Counted from the first letter of the stretch, positions 18,680 to 27,428 are shown. The stretch: DNA of 64,000 bases from JAWSVE01 sp033852115 (GCA_033852115.1 JAWSVE010000002.1:620001-684000); one strand, 5' to 3'. The notes: generated by a model not told the origin, from the letters alone. Made by a program: numbers and translations.

Positions 18680-18710
18680 TTTCATTCTTCCCTTTTTAAA
18701 TTTTATTCTA

Positions 18711-18734
18711 AGCCCGCCTAGTGCGGGCTTTTTT
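18711..18734 (+). terminator. rho-independent terminator after the DUF6152 gene
   Basis: AGCCCGC, loop CTAGT, GCGGGCT, then a run of Ts: a seven-base GC-rich stem with a U tail, 32 bp after the stop codon. Confidence 0.85.
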
Positions 18735-19028
18735 GTGGGCGGAATAGCGAAGCGAGTTTTGTTGAGGGGTGTTGCATTTCGCTATGATGATATTGGGGCG
18801 TGCGCATGTTTGCGGGTTGTGGGTGTGGAAATACTTTACGAGGGCTGCCCTATGAGTCATGGTTTTCGTTTTAGGGGCGTTTACTTGGTTTAAGTAAATC
18901 CATTGCTGACAAAATATCTGTGAGCCTGCAACCCAGAATTTGCCGGTCTATATAAACTCTATTTGCTTTGTTTACGCCCATAAAAAAACCACCCGAAGGT
19001 GGCTTTTAGCACTTTGCAAATGGACTAA
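18735..19028. other. intergenic region between two convergent units
   Basis: Between the plus-strand terminator and the minus-strand operon end. It contains the minus-strand terminator at 18982-19003. The rest, about 250 bases, shows no gene that I can support. Confidence 0.4.
18982..19003 (-). terminator. rho-independent terminator of the minus-strand membrane operon
   Basis: On the minus strand: GCCACC, a TTCG tetraloop, GGTGGT, then seven Ts. The UUCG loop is especially stable. It lies 25 bp beyond the stop of the 44-residue peptide gene, which supports that gene being transcribed and being the last of the operon. Confidence 0.8.
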
Positions 19029-19163
19029 TCAGCCATAAGCCAGCAATAGCATCTCATAACAGTTGTGTACTTGGAATGCCCAGTAAATGATGCTAGCAGT
19101 GATGATAGCCAGCGAACTAGCGCCCGCAATTGTTTGCTTTTGAGCGAGGTTGTTGTCAGACAT
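19029..19163 (-). CDS. 44-residue single-pass membrane peptide
   Basis: A small gene starting at ATG 19163 behind a strong ribosome site (GGAGGACACT). The product is MSDNNLAQKQTIAG, then a hydrophobic helix at about 15-31, and a tail containing HNCYEM and ending LLLAYG. It lies 49 bp after a DUF6644-like gene and ends 25 bp before a good terminator, so it fits as the last gene of the operon. No family was recognised. It could be a small subunit of a membrane complex with its neighbours, which is inference. Confidence 0.7.
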   Translation of the reverse strand: MSDNNLAQKQTIAGASSLAIITASIIYWAFQVHNCYEMLLLAYG

Positions 19164-19212
19164 AGTGTCCTCCATTAATCAAAAAATCTGTGAAATATTT
19201 GCTTCGTGGCAC

Positions 19213-19689
19213 TTATGAAAAACCAATCCAGCGTCCGGCTGCGGCGACTGTAAACCAAATCAGTAGTGAGCTGATGCCAACAGACTTTAATACCCAAGGT
19301 TTAATCTGTTCTAGGTCGTATTTAAGCAAGGGTTGCTTGACCAAGAAAACAAATAAAATGCCTGAAAATAAAGCGGCCATTTTTGCCCAATAGGCGGCGT
19401 TGTGATAACACTTAGTAGCAACACCGGCGAGCATAAATACGCCTGTGGCCAGAATAATGATCAAGCCAACTTTAAACCACTTGTGCGCGCCGTCGACAAC
19501 TGCGCGGGCAGGTGTGTCTGTCATCGCGATATTCATGATTCGGAGGTCAGTGATAAGAACGCAGCCTCCAAGTAATGCCATGGCTAACAAGTGCGCGCTT
19601 TGGAACATCGCATACAGTCCGCCGTATGATTTAGCCGCTTGGCCTAATAATGAGGTTTCTAACCATTCGAAAAAAGGTAATAGCTCCAT
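19213..19689 (-). CDS. DUF6644-like integral membrane protein (copy 1)
   Basis: 158 residues with four predicted membrane helices (about 28-50, 70-92, 99-115 and 133-152). The block SAHLLAMALLGGCVLITDLRIMNI resembles uncharacterised DUF6644 membrane proteins. It has the same HxxxM and DLR pattern as the gene upstream, so the two are distant paralogues. A ribosome site (AGGAG) precedes the ATG. The histidine in the first helix could ligate heme or metal; this is not established. Confidence 0.7.
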   Translation of the reverse strand: MELLPFFEWLETSLLGQAAKSYGGLYAMFQSAHLLAMALLGGCVLITDLRIMNIAMTDTPARAVVDGAHKWFKVGLIIILATGVFMLAGVATKCYHNAAYWAKMAALFSGILFVFLVKQPLLKYDLEQIKPWVLKSVGISSLLIWFTVAAAGRWIGFS

Positions 19690-19731
19690 TGGGAACTCCT
19701 AAAAATCTGTCAGTAATTATTCGTAATCGGA

Positions 19732-20292
19732 TTAATGTAGATCGCAGCCAACTAACCAGGTCATAAACGGACCTTGAGGGTTAGTGCAGTCAAACCAGTC
19801 ATAGGCCATCAAGCGTCCCATGATGACAATCACAATCCATAGGCCAAGTGAAATCCCTGCGCCAACGCGTATGCGCTTTGGTGGGGTTGGGTCGCTATCC
19901 CAAGAATCAACAGAGTTGCTCAGTGCGCGATGGAATAACCAAGCATTAATGGCGGCCGCGAAAAGCAACACAATTTTGATGCGGAACCAAATAGTTTGTG
20001 TTTCGTGAACTGCGTTCGCGTAATACAGAATAAGGCCGGTGACGATCATAAAAGCGAAACCAATGAACATCGGTTTTGCTAGGCGATCAGCGACACTTGA
20101 AGCGCGAATGTTGGTAAAACCTACGCCAATCATTCGCAGGTCGATAATAAACAGGCTGCCCAATGAAACCATTAGCATGAGAACATGGGTGGACTCGATC
20201 CAGTTCCATAAGTAAAAGGAGCTGTGTATCGACTCGCTGCTGGGGTGAGACTCCAGCCAGGTTGAAAAGTCAAAAAGTAGTTGGTTGATCAC
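19732..20292 (-). CDS. DUF6644-like integral membrane protein (copy 2)
   Basis: 186 residues and four membrane helices. STHVLMLMVSLGSLFIIDLRMIG in the first helix pair matches the pattern in the next gene (H, then DLR), which marks them as related. The C-terminal tail has two cysteines (DCTN and VGCDLH). It starts at GTG 20292 behind AGGAG. It lies 42 bp before copy 1 and 53 bp after the anchor protein on the same strand. The pair may form a heterodimer, which is inference. Confidence 0.7.
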   Translation of the reverse strand: MINQLLFDFSTWLESHPSSESIHSSFYLWNWIESTHVLMLMVSLGSLFIIDLRMIGVGFTNIRASSVADRLAKPMFIGFAFMIVTGLILYYANAVHETQTIWFRIKIVLLFAAAINAWLFHRALSNSVDSWDSDPTPPKRIRVGAGISLGLWIVIVIMGRLMAYDWFDCTNPQGPFMTWLVGCDLH

Positions 20293-20345
20293 GTTATGGT
20301 TTCTCCTGTAATGGAAGTGACTGCTTATATTGCAGCTTTGAAAAA

Positions 20346-20906
20346 TTAAAACGTTTTTTCGTTTTTGTAGTTTTCTCTAAACTCAATTGCCTTGCTAAAA
20401 AAGCCGGTCGTTTCTAATTTGAGTGTCACATCATTCAATGTGCGATTTTCCCAATACCAGCCGTGAAGTCCAGAAAATGGTGCAGTATAAGAACCCTGTT
20501 CTCCGTTACTTTGACGCTGGTCAAATGATGGAGAGTATTCCATTGGGTCCACGCCATCTTTCTCTGCATGTAAATCAAATTTTAGCTGATCTGTCCCGGA
20601 CCACTCGAACAATAAAGTAGCACCTTCTTCAAGACGGTACTTGTATTCTAGCGATTCGAATGGCGCTAGCGTAAATTCAAAAACATCTTCACTAGCAGGT
20701 TTTTCTTGAGTATGAAGAACGCCAACGTTTTGCTCTTCTGACATTCCTGTTATACCCAAAAGCTTTCCAGTGCCTAAGGGATCTATATTAAATTCTGCCG
20801 GTAAAATGGCAGTCATTAAAATAGTGCCTGCAACAATTGAGGACGCTATGGTAGCAAATACTATATGCCGGTTAGGCGAGTTTTTTTGATTTAACTCAGT
20901 GTTCAT
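20346..20906 (-). CDS. single-pass anchored envelope protein of unknown function
   Basis: 186 residues. One membrane helix lies at about 15-34 after a short cytoplasmic start, followed by NIDPLGTGKLLGITGM, a block I recall from small 'transmembrane anchor' proteins beside HupE/UreJ genes. The rest looks like a soluble beta-rich periplasmic domain, with FTLAPFESLEYKYRLEEGAT and HGWYWENRT. No catalytic motif is seen. It sits between the HupE/UreJ gene and a DUF6644-like gene. Confidence 0.65.
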   Translation of the reverse strand: MNTELNQKNSPNRHIVFATIASSIVAGTILMTAILPAEFNIDPLGTGKLLGITGMSEEQNVGVLHTQEKPASEDVFEFTLAPFESLEYKYRLEEGATLLFEWSGTDQLKFDLHAEKDGVDPMEYSPSFDQRQSNGEQGSYTAPFSGLHGWYWENRTLNDVTLKLETTGFFSKAIEFRENYKNEKTF

Positions 20907-20958
20907 TGCAATGATCTGTTCCTGCTGGTGGGGTTTTGTAATTGTTGGTTAGGGAGTG

Positions 20959-21651
20959 TTAATACAACCAAAAACCGACAAGTTGGTAGCCGGTCAAGAG
21001 AAAGCCGCCGGTCATTAATACTGAGTTCGCGAGAAATGCATGCTTGTTGAAGTGTTGGCTTTGTCGCCAGCGAAACAACAGCAATAGAATAGCGGATAGG
21101 GCCAACATTTGCCCGATTTCAACGCCCAGGTTAAAACTAATGATGTTTGCAATCAGTCCGTTATCGCTTAGTTCAAACTCTTGAATTTTTGTCGCAAGAC
21201 CTAGTCCATGAAATAACCCAAATATGCCTACAGCAACTTTGGTGTTGGGGTTGACACCCATAAGGCGTCGAAACCCGCCCATATTTTCAAATGCTTTATA
21301 CACTACTGACAGGCCGATAATGGCATCGATGAGATATGCGTTAACGTTTAGTCCGCCAAGTACACCCAGTAGCAACGTTGCGCTGTGCCCAAGGGTAAAG
21401 AGTGTTACGTAAATGACAACATCCCTTAATCGATACAGGAAAAATACGACACCCACTAAGAACAGCAAGTGGTCGTAGCCGGTCACCATGTGTTTTGCAC
21501 CTAGGTATAGGAAGGGTGCAATCGCAGCACCCTCCACTCCTTCCACAAATTGAGCGTTGCTATCTGAGATATTGTGGGCGAGTGCGCTGCATGTCAGTAG
21601 TGTCAGAAGTGAGGTGAGACCTGCATTGCTTAGTGGCTTTAGATATTTCAC
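20959..21651 (-). CDS. HupE/UreJ family membrane protein
   Basis: 230 residues with a signal peptide (ending CSALAH) and six or seven helices. The family blocks are GAKHMVTGYDHLLFLVGV, TLFTLGHSATLL and FGLFHGLGLA, rich in the histidines and aspartate proposed to bind a transition metal. Known relatives sit in hydrogenase or urease operons as likely nickel carriers. Neither enzyme is here, so the metal or role is open. The gene starts five bases after the cytochrome gene upstream. Confidence 0.85.
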   Translation of the reverse strand: MKYLKPLSNAGLTSLLTLLTCSALAHNISDSNAQFVEGVEGAAIAPFLYLGAKHMVTGYDHLLFLVGVVFFLYRLRDVVIYVTLFTLGHSATLLLGVLGGLNVNAYLIDAIIGLSVVYKAFENMGGFRRLMGVNPNTKVAVGIFGLFHGLGLATKIQEFELSDNGLIANIISFNLGVEIGQMLALSAILLLLFRWRQSQHFNKHAFLANSVLMTGGFLLTGYQLVGFWLY

Positions 21652-21656
21652 GGTGT

Positions 21657-22124
21657 TTATTCGTCGGCGTCATCGTAGGCATAGCGGGTGTGGCAAGCCA
21701 CGCAAACTCGATAGAGCTGTCCACCTAAGTCGAAGATGGCTTGTTTGTTACGCTCCTGAGAGGCGGTGATAAGTGCTGACCCGGTATCGATGATCGCCTG
21801 TGAATAGGCTGTCCAATCCTCTCCTCGGCCATCAATACCATCAATACGGCCCGGAATCATTAACAGGTTTCCAGCTTCTGTGACCACGGCAGACGCGTAG
21901 ACAAGGTTGTTCCACCCCTCTTCGGTGGTTGGCCATAACTCTTTCTCGCCTTCTGCTGTAATATCCCAGCCAGCAGAACCCCAAATAACGTCAGCGGCGG
22001 GGTCGAGGAGGATGTTCATTGATTCCATCATGGATAGATGCGGCCGGTAAGGTGTTTGCTGAGCCGCTTCTTCGGAGCAGCCAGCTATTAATAGTAGTGC
22101 AAGGGCGGGTACTAAACGGCGCAT
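21657..22124 (-). CDS. cytochrome c'-like lipoprotein
   Basis: 155 residues. The lipobox IAGC ends at C16, so the protein is probably membrane anchored. A single heme-binding CVACH lies at 141-145 near the C-terminus, the class II (cytochrome c') arrangement, preceded by an all-helical domain. It is the first gene of the minus-strand operon, whose promoter must lie in 22125-22342 next to that of the aryl-polyene cluster. Cytochromes c' bind NO or act in electron transfer; nothing decides between these here. Confidence 0.78.
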   Translation of the reverse strand: MRRLVPALALLLIAGCSEEAAQQTPYRPHLSMMESMNILLDPAADVIWGSAGWDITAEGEKELWPTTEEGWNNLVYASAVVTEAGNLLMIPGRIDGIDGRGEDWTAYSQAIIDTGSALITASQERNKQAIFDLGGQLYRVCVACHTRYAYDDADE

Positions 22125-22342
22125 GGAAATTCCTCTCTCGGTGGAATATTGTAAGTAGTGGCTATTAATTTAATTTATGGCGAGATGTTCTAACAAGTGC
22201 CCTATGCTGTTCAAGGGGTGTAGGGTTAAGAATCATTGGTGGGGTGCTGTTGCTAAGCGCTTGGCAGCCGGTAGAATGTACGCCTTTAAAGTGCTGGCTG
22301 CTGCGATACTGCTCTCAGTAGTCACAGGTATTTGGGGTATTT

Positions 22343-23080
22343 GTGGCAGATATAATAATTAGCCGCTGGGCGGCCTGGGCTCCTGGCTTGCAAACTCTGG
22401 AGGACTGGCAGGCCTGGTCTTTGGGAGAAAAAGAGGTTCAATTCGGTGAGCCGCCCGTCGTCAGTGCGATTCCAGCCATGTTGCGCCGTCGTCTTAGTTC
22501 GCTAGGTAAAATGGCGTTGTCTGTCGCTTGGCCACTCATGGGAGAAGGTGTCGCAATACCGAGTGTATTCTGTAGTCGCCACGGGGAGCTTGGGCGCACC
22601 GTGACTTTGCTTAAGCAGTTGGCCGACGAGGAAGACCTGTCACCAACTCATTTTAGCCTGTCTGTCCATAATGCGATTGGTGGTGTTGCGTCGATTGCAC
22701 GCAAAGATATGTCCAGTATTACTGCACTGGCTGCGGGTGATGAAGGGCTCAGTGTTGCTTTGCTGGAAGCTCAAATGATTCTAGATGAGCAGCAGTGCCC
22801 TGAGGTGTTGTGTGTAATCTACGATGAGCCCCCTCAGGCAGAATTTCACTGCGTTACTCCGAGTGTTCCCTATGCGGCAGCCTTTGTGCTTTCGAGCGTG
22901 CTTCCAGTGGATTCCCCAGCGAACAGGTTGACCGTTGAGTTGCAGTCAGTCGAGTCTGTAGATGATGAGGAGGGAGTCCCGCAGGCAATGCACTTCATCA
23001 AGTTTCTGTTGAGTGGTAATGCAGGTGACCTGCGTTTTGCTGGCAAGCGTCATGCTTGGCAGTGGTCGAAAGTGGTTTAG
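22343..23080 (+). CDS. beta-ketoacyl synthase-like chain length factor (aryl polyene cluster)
   Basis: 245 residues matching the short N-terminal ketosynthase-like proteins of aryl polyene clusters. It has the thiolase-fold pattern (SLSVHNAIGGVASIARKDMSS, LAAGDEGLSVALLEAQ) but no catalytic Cys-His-His set, as expected for a chain-length-factor partner of a true ketosynthase. It starts at GTG 22343 with a weak ribosome site. It opens a compact plus-strand unit that continues to 39024, with an acyltransferase six bases after its stop. Confidence 0.75.
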   Translation: MADIIISRWAAWAPGLQTLEDWQAWSLGEKEVQFGEPPVVSAIPAMLRRRLSSLGKMALSVAWPLMGEGVAIPSVFCSRHGELGRTVTLLKQLADEEDLSPTHFSLSVHNAIGGVASIARKDMSSITALAAGDEGLSVALLEAQMILDEQQCPEVLCVIYDEPPQAEFHCVTPSVPYAAAFVLSSVLPVDSPANRLTVELQSVESVDDEEGVPQAMHFIKFLLSGNAGDLRFAGKRHAWQWSKVV

Positions 23081-23086
23081 CTGCGG

Positions 23087-23869
23087 ATGTGGGCAGTGCT
23101 TAATAGGATGTGGAGGATAGCTGCTACAGGGCTGTCTTTTTCCGTGTTTGGGTTGGGTGGTGTGATTATGCCGGTATTGGTTGCGCCAATTATCTACCTG
23201 TCTACTCGAGATCAGCGAACCCGTGAAAGGCGAGCTAAGGCCTTCGTGAGTTTTCTAATGCGAAGTTTTGTTCGCATAATGCATGGTTTGGGCGTGTTGA
23301 GTTACCAGATAGGCGACAAGACACAGTATAATCGCCCGGGGCATTTGGTGCTGGCAAATCATCCAACATTAATTGATACGGTTTTTTTGATTGCCTTTGT
23401 ACCGAATGCCGATTGTGTAGTGAAGGGTGCGTTAAAGCGCAACCCGTTTACGCGAATTCCAATAGGTCTGGCAGGTTACATCGCCAATGATGACCCCGAG
23501 GGCGTGATAGTCGAAGCTGCTGCATCGTTAGCGCGAGGCAATAGCTTGATCATATTCCCTGAAGGTACCCGAACGACCCCTGGCCAGCCAATAAAGCTTC
23601 GTCGTGGGGCGGCTAACATCGCTGTGCGAACAAATGCACCGATAGCGCCTGTGGTTTCGCGCTGTGATCCAATTACCCTAACCAAGGGGGAGCCTTGGTA
23701 CCGAGTGCCGAAAACTAAACCGCATTTTAGTTATACGGTTCGACCCTCAATTCATGTTGCTGATGTAATAGGTCAGAATAGTGCATCATTGGCGGCGAGA
23801 AATTTAACAAAGTATTTGCACAACTATTTTACACAGGAGTTATCACTGAATGAGCAGCCTCGAGCTTGA
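23087..23869 (+). CDS. 1-acyl-glycerol-3-phosphate acyltransferase-like protein
   Basis: 260 residues of the PlsC/LPLAT family. The catalytic NHPTLID (H92-D97, an HxxxxD motif) and the phosphate-binding FPEGTRT (157-163) are intact. One or two membrane helices lie at about 12-38. It probably transfers an acyl chain from ACP to a lipid or sugar during assembly of the aryl polyene lipid. It overlaps the next ACP gene by 20 bases. Confidence 0.85.
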   Translation: MWAVLNRMWRIAATGLSFSVFGLGGVIMPVLVAPIIYLSTRDQRTRERRAKAFVSFLMRSFVRIMHGLGVLSYQIGDKTQYNRPGHLVLANHPTLIDTVFLIAFVPNADCVVKGALKRNPFTRIPIGLAGYIANDDPEGVIVEAAASLARGNSLIIFPEGTRTTPGQPIKLRRGAANIAVRTNAPIAPVVSRCDPITLTKGEPWYRVPKTKPHFSYTVRPSIHVADVIGQNSASLAARNLTKYLHNYFTQELSLNEQPRA

Positions 23870-24107
23870 GCTTAAGCAGTTAATTATTGATTCATTAGAT
23901 CTGGAAGATGTAACGCCAGAGGATATTGTTAGTAGCGAGCCATTGTTCGTTGAAGGCTTGGGGCTTGATTCGATCGATGCGTTAGAATTAGGGTTGGCGC
24001 TACAGAAAAAATACGGTGTTAAGTTGGAGTCTGATTCTGAAGAAACCAAAAAACATTTTGCGAGCTTGGATAGCTTGAAAAACTTTGTCGAAGAAAATCG
24101 ACAGTAG
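23850..24107 (+). CDS. acyl carrier protein 1
   Basis: 85 residues, helical and acidic. The phosphopantetheine serine is S41 in LGLDSIDALEL. It starts inside the end of the acyltransferase gene, with AGGAG ten bases upstream. Aryl polyene systems use two ACPs; one carries the aromatic starter, and which one this is cannot be told. Confidence 0.9.
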   Translation: MSSLELELKQLIIDSLDLEDVTPEDIVSSEPLFVEGLGLDSIDALELGLALQKKYGVKLESDSEETKKHFASLDSLKNFVEENRQ

Positions 24108-24125
24108 CAAAGTGCGGGTTGAATA

Positions 24126-24377
24126 ATGAAAGACAAGACTGAAATATACAATAGAATTGTCGGTGTATTAGAAGAGCTTTTCGAAATTGATCCGGCTGAT
24201 GTTACGTTGGAAGCTAATCTTTATTCTGATTTAGATGTGGACTCTATTGATGCTGTCGACTTGGTTGTTGAGCTGAAAAAAATCACTGGAAAAAAAATCA
24301 AACCTGATGATTTTAAAAATGTTCGAACTGTCGCTGACGTAGTTGATGCGGTTGCTGAGCTGCTCGAAGACGAATAA
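24126..24377 (+). CDS. acyl carrier protein 2
   Basis: 83 residues with the modification serine S40 in LDVDSIDAVDL. It lies 18 bp after ACP 1 and is clearly diverged from it, which fits division of labour between starter and elongation or export steps. A membrane protein gene follows two bases after its stop. Confidence 0.9.
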   Translation: MKDKTEIYNRIVGVLEELFEIDPADVTLEANLYSDLDVDSIDAVDLVVELKKITGKKIKPDDFKNVRTVADVVDAVAELLEDE

Positions 24378-24379
24378 TT

Positions 24380-24928
24380 GTGATCTGGCGTATTCTCGTC
24401 GGTGTGTTAACGGTTCTTTATCCGTTTGCCATCTACTTTGGTTTGCAGCACTTTGACCCCCGTTTTTTAATACTCCTGCTTATTTTCTTTGTTGCGGTGA
24501 GACTGTTTACCGATAAGCAGGGGCCGCTTATGCAGTGGGGAGCGGTGGCGCTATTGGCTGTGCTCGTTGCTTGGACGTGGGTTGGCAATACGAGTATGGG
24601 GCTAAAGGTCTACCCCGTGTTGGTGAATCTGAGTTTGCTCGCTACCTTTGCTTGGAGCCTAAAATCACCCCAAAGCATGATTGAGCGCCTGGCAACCATG
24701 GGTGGGCAACAATTTAGTGATTATGCTCGCAACTATATGCGTAAAGTGACTGTCGTCTGGTGCGTGTTTTTCTTTTGTAATGGCAGTATCGCACTCTATA
24801 CCGCAGTCGCTGCATCAGACAAAACGTGGGCGCTCTACAATGGGCTTATCTCATACTTTCTGCTCGGTGCCATGTTTGCGATTGAGTGGGTGGTTCGTCA
24901 ATTTGTAATGAAATATGACAATGAATAA
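24380..24928 (+). CDS. aryl polyene cluster membrane protein (COG4648-like)
   Basis: 182 residues with about six hydrophobic helices and no recognised catalytic motif. A protein of this size and place (between ACP 2 and the acyl-activating enzyme) is characteristic of aryl polyene clusters; its role is unknown. It starts at GTG 24380 and overlaps the next gene by 14 bases. Confidence 0.7.
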   Translation: MIWRILVGVLTVLYPFAIYFGLQHFDPRFLILLLIFFVAVRLFTDKQGPLMQWGAVALLAVLVAWTWVGNTSMGLKVYPVLVNLSLLATFAWSLKSPQSMIERLATMGGQQFSDYARNYMRKVTVVWCVFFFCNGSIALYTAVAASDKTWALYNGLISYFLLGAMFAIEWVVRQFVMKYDNE

Positions 24929-26303
24929 CTATACGCCATTGCAATCACTGTTAAGTGTTAACAGACCGGCAGATTATCCTTTGGTTGAGCATGACCAAAT
25001 GATGCTAACGTGGGGTGATTGGAAAAAGCGAGTTGCTCAATGGCGTAAAAGCCTTCGCGGCGTTTCTGGTAGCCGAGTTGCGTTATATTGTGATGATTCA
25101 TTTGAATTTTCAGCAATGTTGTACGCGATTTGGGCGGAAGGAAAAGTTGCTTGTGTGCCTGGCTCTAATCTGCCAGAAGTGACAAAGCAGCTTAGTCAAC
25201 GAGTCGATGCCTTTATCGGTGAATTTAATGATGTGGATTGTCTGCAGTGCACGCCCGATGGTGTTGATTCGGCGATTCCCGATTCAGGTAATGTCACGCT
25301 TGATGAAAGTAAAATGGTGCTGGAAGTTTTTACCTCGGGCTCTTCGGGAGAGCCGAGCGCGATAAGCAAAGAGCTTAGTCAGCTCAATAGTGAAGTGCAT
25401 AACCTTTACCGGGTTTGGGGTGATGCACTTCAAGGTGCGGTCGTCTTAGGTACAGTTTCCCATCATCATATTTATGGCATGTTATTCCGAGTGTTTTTAC
25501 CTTTGGCTGCGGGATTGCGCTTTTATCCAGAGATTTGTGAGTTTTTCGAAGACGTTCAGCGGATTGCTGTTCAATATAAAATTATTGCACTCATTTCTAG
25601 CCCAACCCATTTGACCCGTATTCCTGATGCTGACTGGCAAGAAATTCGTGATCGATGTGTCGCAATATACAGTTCTGGAGCACCGCTTCCAGCTGAAGGT
25701 AGCGCAGATAGTCGGGAAAAATTCGGACTGTCGCCTTATGAAGTTTTTGGCAGTAGTGAGACGGGAGGCATTGCGTGGCGTCAACAGTCGGTAGCAAGCG
25801 ATGTGTTTTGGCAGCCTTTTCCCGGTATAGATGTCTCAATCGATGCGTCGTCACAATGTTTGTCTATTCAATCACCTTATTTGCCAGCCGCGCTGCGAAA
25901 TAGTTGGTACGTGACGCCGGACATGGCGGTCTTAGATGAACATAATCACTTCCAATTGAAGGGCCGCGCCGATTCAATAGTGAAGGTAGAGGGCAAGCGT
26001 GTATCGCTAACCGATGTAGAGCTGCGCCTGAAGAAACATGAGTGGGTTCAAGCCAGTAAGTTACTGCTGCTCGACGGGCGGCGTACTCAGCTCGGGGCAG
26101 TTGTTGAATTATCAAGCGCTGGTCAGCAGATGCTAGCGCAAAAAGGTAAGCGTCATATTAATCAGACGTTGCAAAATTTTTTAGCTGAGCAGTTTGATCG
26201 TCCTGTGTTACCTCGTCGATGGCGCTATTGTGAGCGCATGCCTTATACCTCGCAGGGAAAATTAGTTCGCGCCACACTGCTCGCGTTGTTTGAAGAAAAG
26301 TAA
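24915..26303 (+). CDS. AMP-dependent acyl/aryl-activating ligase
   Basis: 462 residues of the adenylate-forming family. The P-loop FTSGSSGEPSAISKEL and the YEVFGSSETGGIAWR block are clear. Near the C-terminus KVEGKRVSL and GKLVRATLL include the lysine that normally closes the active site. It probably activates the aromatic acid made by the ammonia-lyase and loads it on an ACP. The start may be ATG 24915 or ATG 24921. Confidence 0.85.
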   Translation: MTMNNYTPLQSLLSVNRPADYPLVEHDQMMLTWGDWKKRVAQWRKSLRGVSGSRVALYCDDSFEFSAMLYAIWAEGKVACVPGSNLPEVTKQLSQRVDAFIGEFNDVDCLQCTPDGVDSAIPDSGNVTLDESKMVLEVFTSGSSGEPSAISKELSQLNSEVHNLYRVWGDALQGAVVLGTVSHHHIYGMLFRVFLPLAAGLRFYPEICEFFEDVQRIAVQYKIIALISSPTHLTRIPDADWQEIRDRCVAIYSSGAPLPAEGSADSREKFGLSPYEVFGSSETGGIAWRQQSVASDVFWQPFPGIDVSIDASSQCLSIQSPYLPAALRNSWYVTPDMAVLDEHNHFQLKGRADSIVKVEGKRVSLTDVELRLKKHEWVQASKLLLLDGRRTQLGAVVELSSAGQQMLAQKGKRHINQTLQNFLAEQFDRPVLPRRWRYCERMPYTSQGKLVRATLLALFEEK

Positions 26304-26308
26304 AGAGT

Positions 26309-26656
26309 ATGTCTGACAAATGTTATCCCAACCTGGTAGAACAATACAGTGAAAATGACAGCTGGGTTATTGTTTTTGAAGCCCCTAAAGATCTCGTGTA
26401 TTTCGATGGTCATTTTGATCAGGCGGCAGTTTTACCCGGTGTCGTGCAGCTGACCTGGGCGGAATACTATGGCCGTGGACATTTTAAGTTTCAGGGAAAA
26501 TTTTCACACCTTGAAGCGATTAAATTTCAAAATGTCATTGTGCCGGAGCAGCGTGTGAGCTTGACGCTTCGATACGAGGCGGAGAAAGGGAAGTTGCATT
26601 TTCGTTTCGAGTCGGACAGCGGGCGACATTCTAGTGGTCGATTCGTGTTTGTATGA
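26309..26656 (+). CDS. hot-dog 3-hydroxyacyl-ACP dehydratase (ApeI-like)
   Basis: 115 residues with a single hot-dog fold. YFDGHFDQAAVLPGVVQLTWAEYYG is the FabZ/FabA-like active-site region, with His in GHF and an aspartate nearby. In characterised aryl polyene systems a small dehydratase of this type pairs with a second one, here the gene at 36567. It probably removes water to form the conjugated double bonds. It begins five bases after the ligase gene. Confidence 0.8.
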   Translation: MSDKCYPNLVEQYSENDSWVIVFEAPKDLVYFDGHFDQAAVLPGVVQLTWAEYYGRGHFKFQGKFSHLEAIKFQNVIVPEQRVSLTLRYEAEKGKLHFRFESDSGRHSSGRFVFV

Positions 26657-26669
26657 TGGGGTTGTGAGA

Positions 26670-27425
26670 ATGCAAGACTTATGGAACCCCTGCGTCATTA
26701 TTCCCGTATATAATCATGAGCATGCTATCGAAAACGTTGTGTTAGGTGTGCTTAATCATCATTTGCCCATTGTGCTTGTGAATGATGGCAGTTCGCCAGA
26801 ATGCGTAAAAGTTTTAGTAGAGCTTGCAGATAAACACGCTGACTGCGTTTTAGTGTCGCTGCCTGAAAATCGTGGTAAAGGTGGCGCGGTAAAAGCGGGG
26901 ATTCGTGAGGCCTGGATGCGCGGATATAGTCATGCGTTGCAGGTTGATGCGGATGGTCAACATAACCTAAATGATCTTCCGTCTTTTTTAGCAGTAGCGC
27001 AAAAATCGCCAAGTATCATAGTGTCTGGTTGTCCTGTGTATGATGAAACAGTACCCACTGTGCGGTTTTATGCGCGCTACTTGACGCATATTTGGGTGAT
27101 CATCAATTCCCTCTCTTTGCAGATCAAAGATTCCATGTGTGGTTTACGCGTTTACCCGCTAGCGGCTGTATGTCGCCTAATTGATGAGGAATTTTTAGGT
27201 AATCGAATGGATTTTGATCCCGAGTTGCTGGTTCGCTGGGTTTGGCGTGGTGGAGAGGTTACTAATATCGAAACTCATGTCCGGTATCCCGCGGATGGCG
27301 TGTCTCACTTCCAATTATTTCAGGACAATGTCTTGATTACTAAAATGCATACCCGGCTTTTTTTCGGGATGTTGGCTCGGTTGCCTCGTTTAATTTGGCG
27401 AAAAATCTCTACTACGGCGACATAG
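26670..27425 (+). CDS. family 2 glycosyltransferase
   Basis: 251 residues of GT-A fold. IIPVYNHE and VNDGSSPE form the nucleotide-sugar site, DADGQHN is the DxD-type metal motif, and MDFDPELLVRW matches dolichol-phosphate-sugar synthase-like enzymes. ATG 26670 is chosen over an upstream in-frame GTG at 26634 that would overlap the dehydratase. It may add a sugar to the lipid part of the aryl polyene, which is inference. Confidence 0.85.
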   Translation: MQDLWNPCVIIPVYNHEHAIENVVLGVLNHHLPIVLVNDGSSPECVKVLVELADKHADCVLVSLPENRGKGGAVKAGIREAWMRGYSHALQVDADGQHNLNDLPSFLAVAQKSPSIIVSGCPVYDETVPTVRFYARYLTHIWVIINSLSLQIKDSMCGLRVYPLAAVCRLIDEEFLGNRMDFDPELLVRWVWRGGEVTNIETHVRYPADGVSHFQLFQDNVLITKMHTRLFFGMLARLPRLIWRKISTTAT

Positions 27426-27428
27426 TTT

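Noticed and set aside
22177..22362. 61-codon plus-strand frame before the aryl polyene cluster, with a short hydrophobic stretch
   Set aside because: It runs into the start of the first cluster gene, has no ribosome site and no homology that I recognise.
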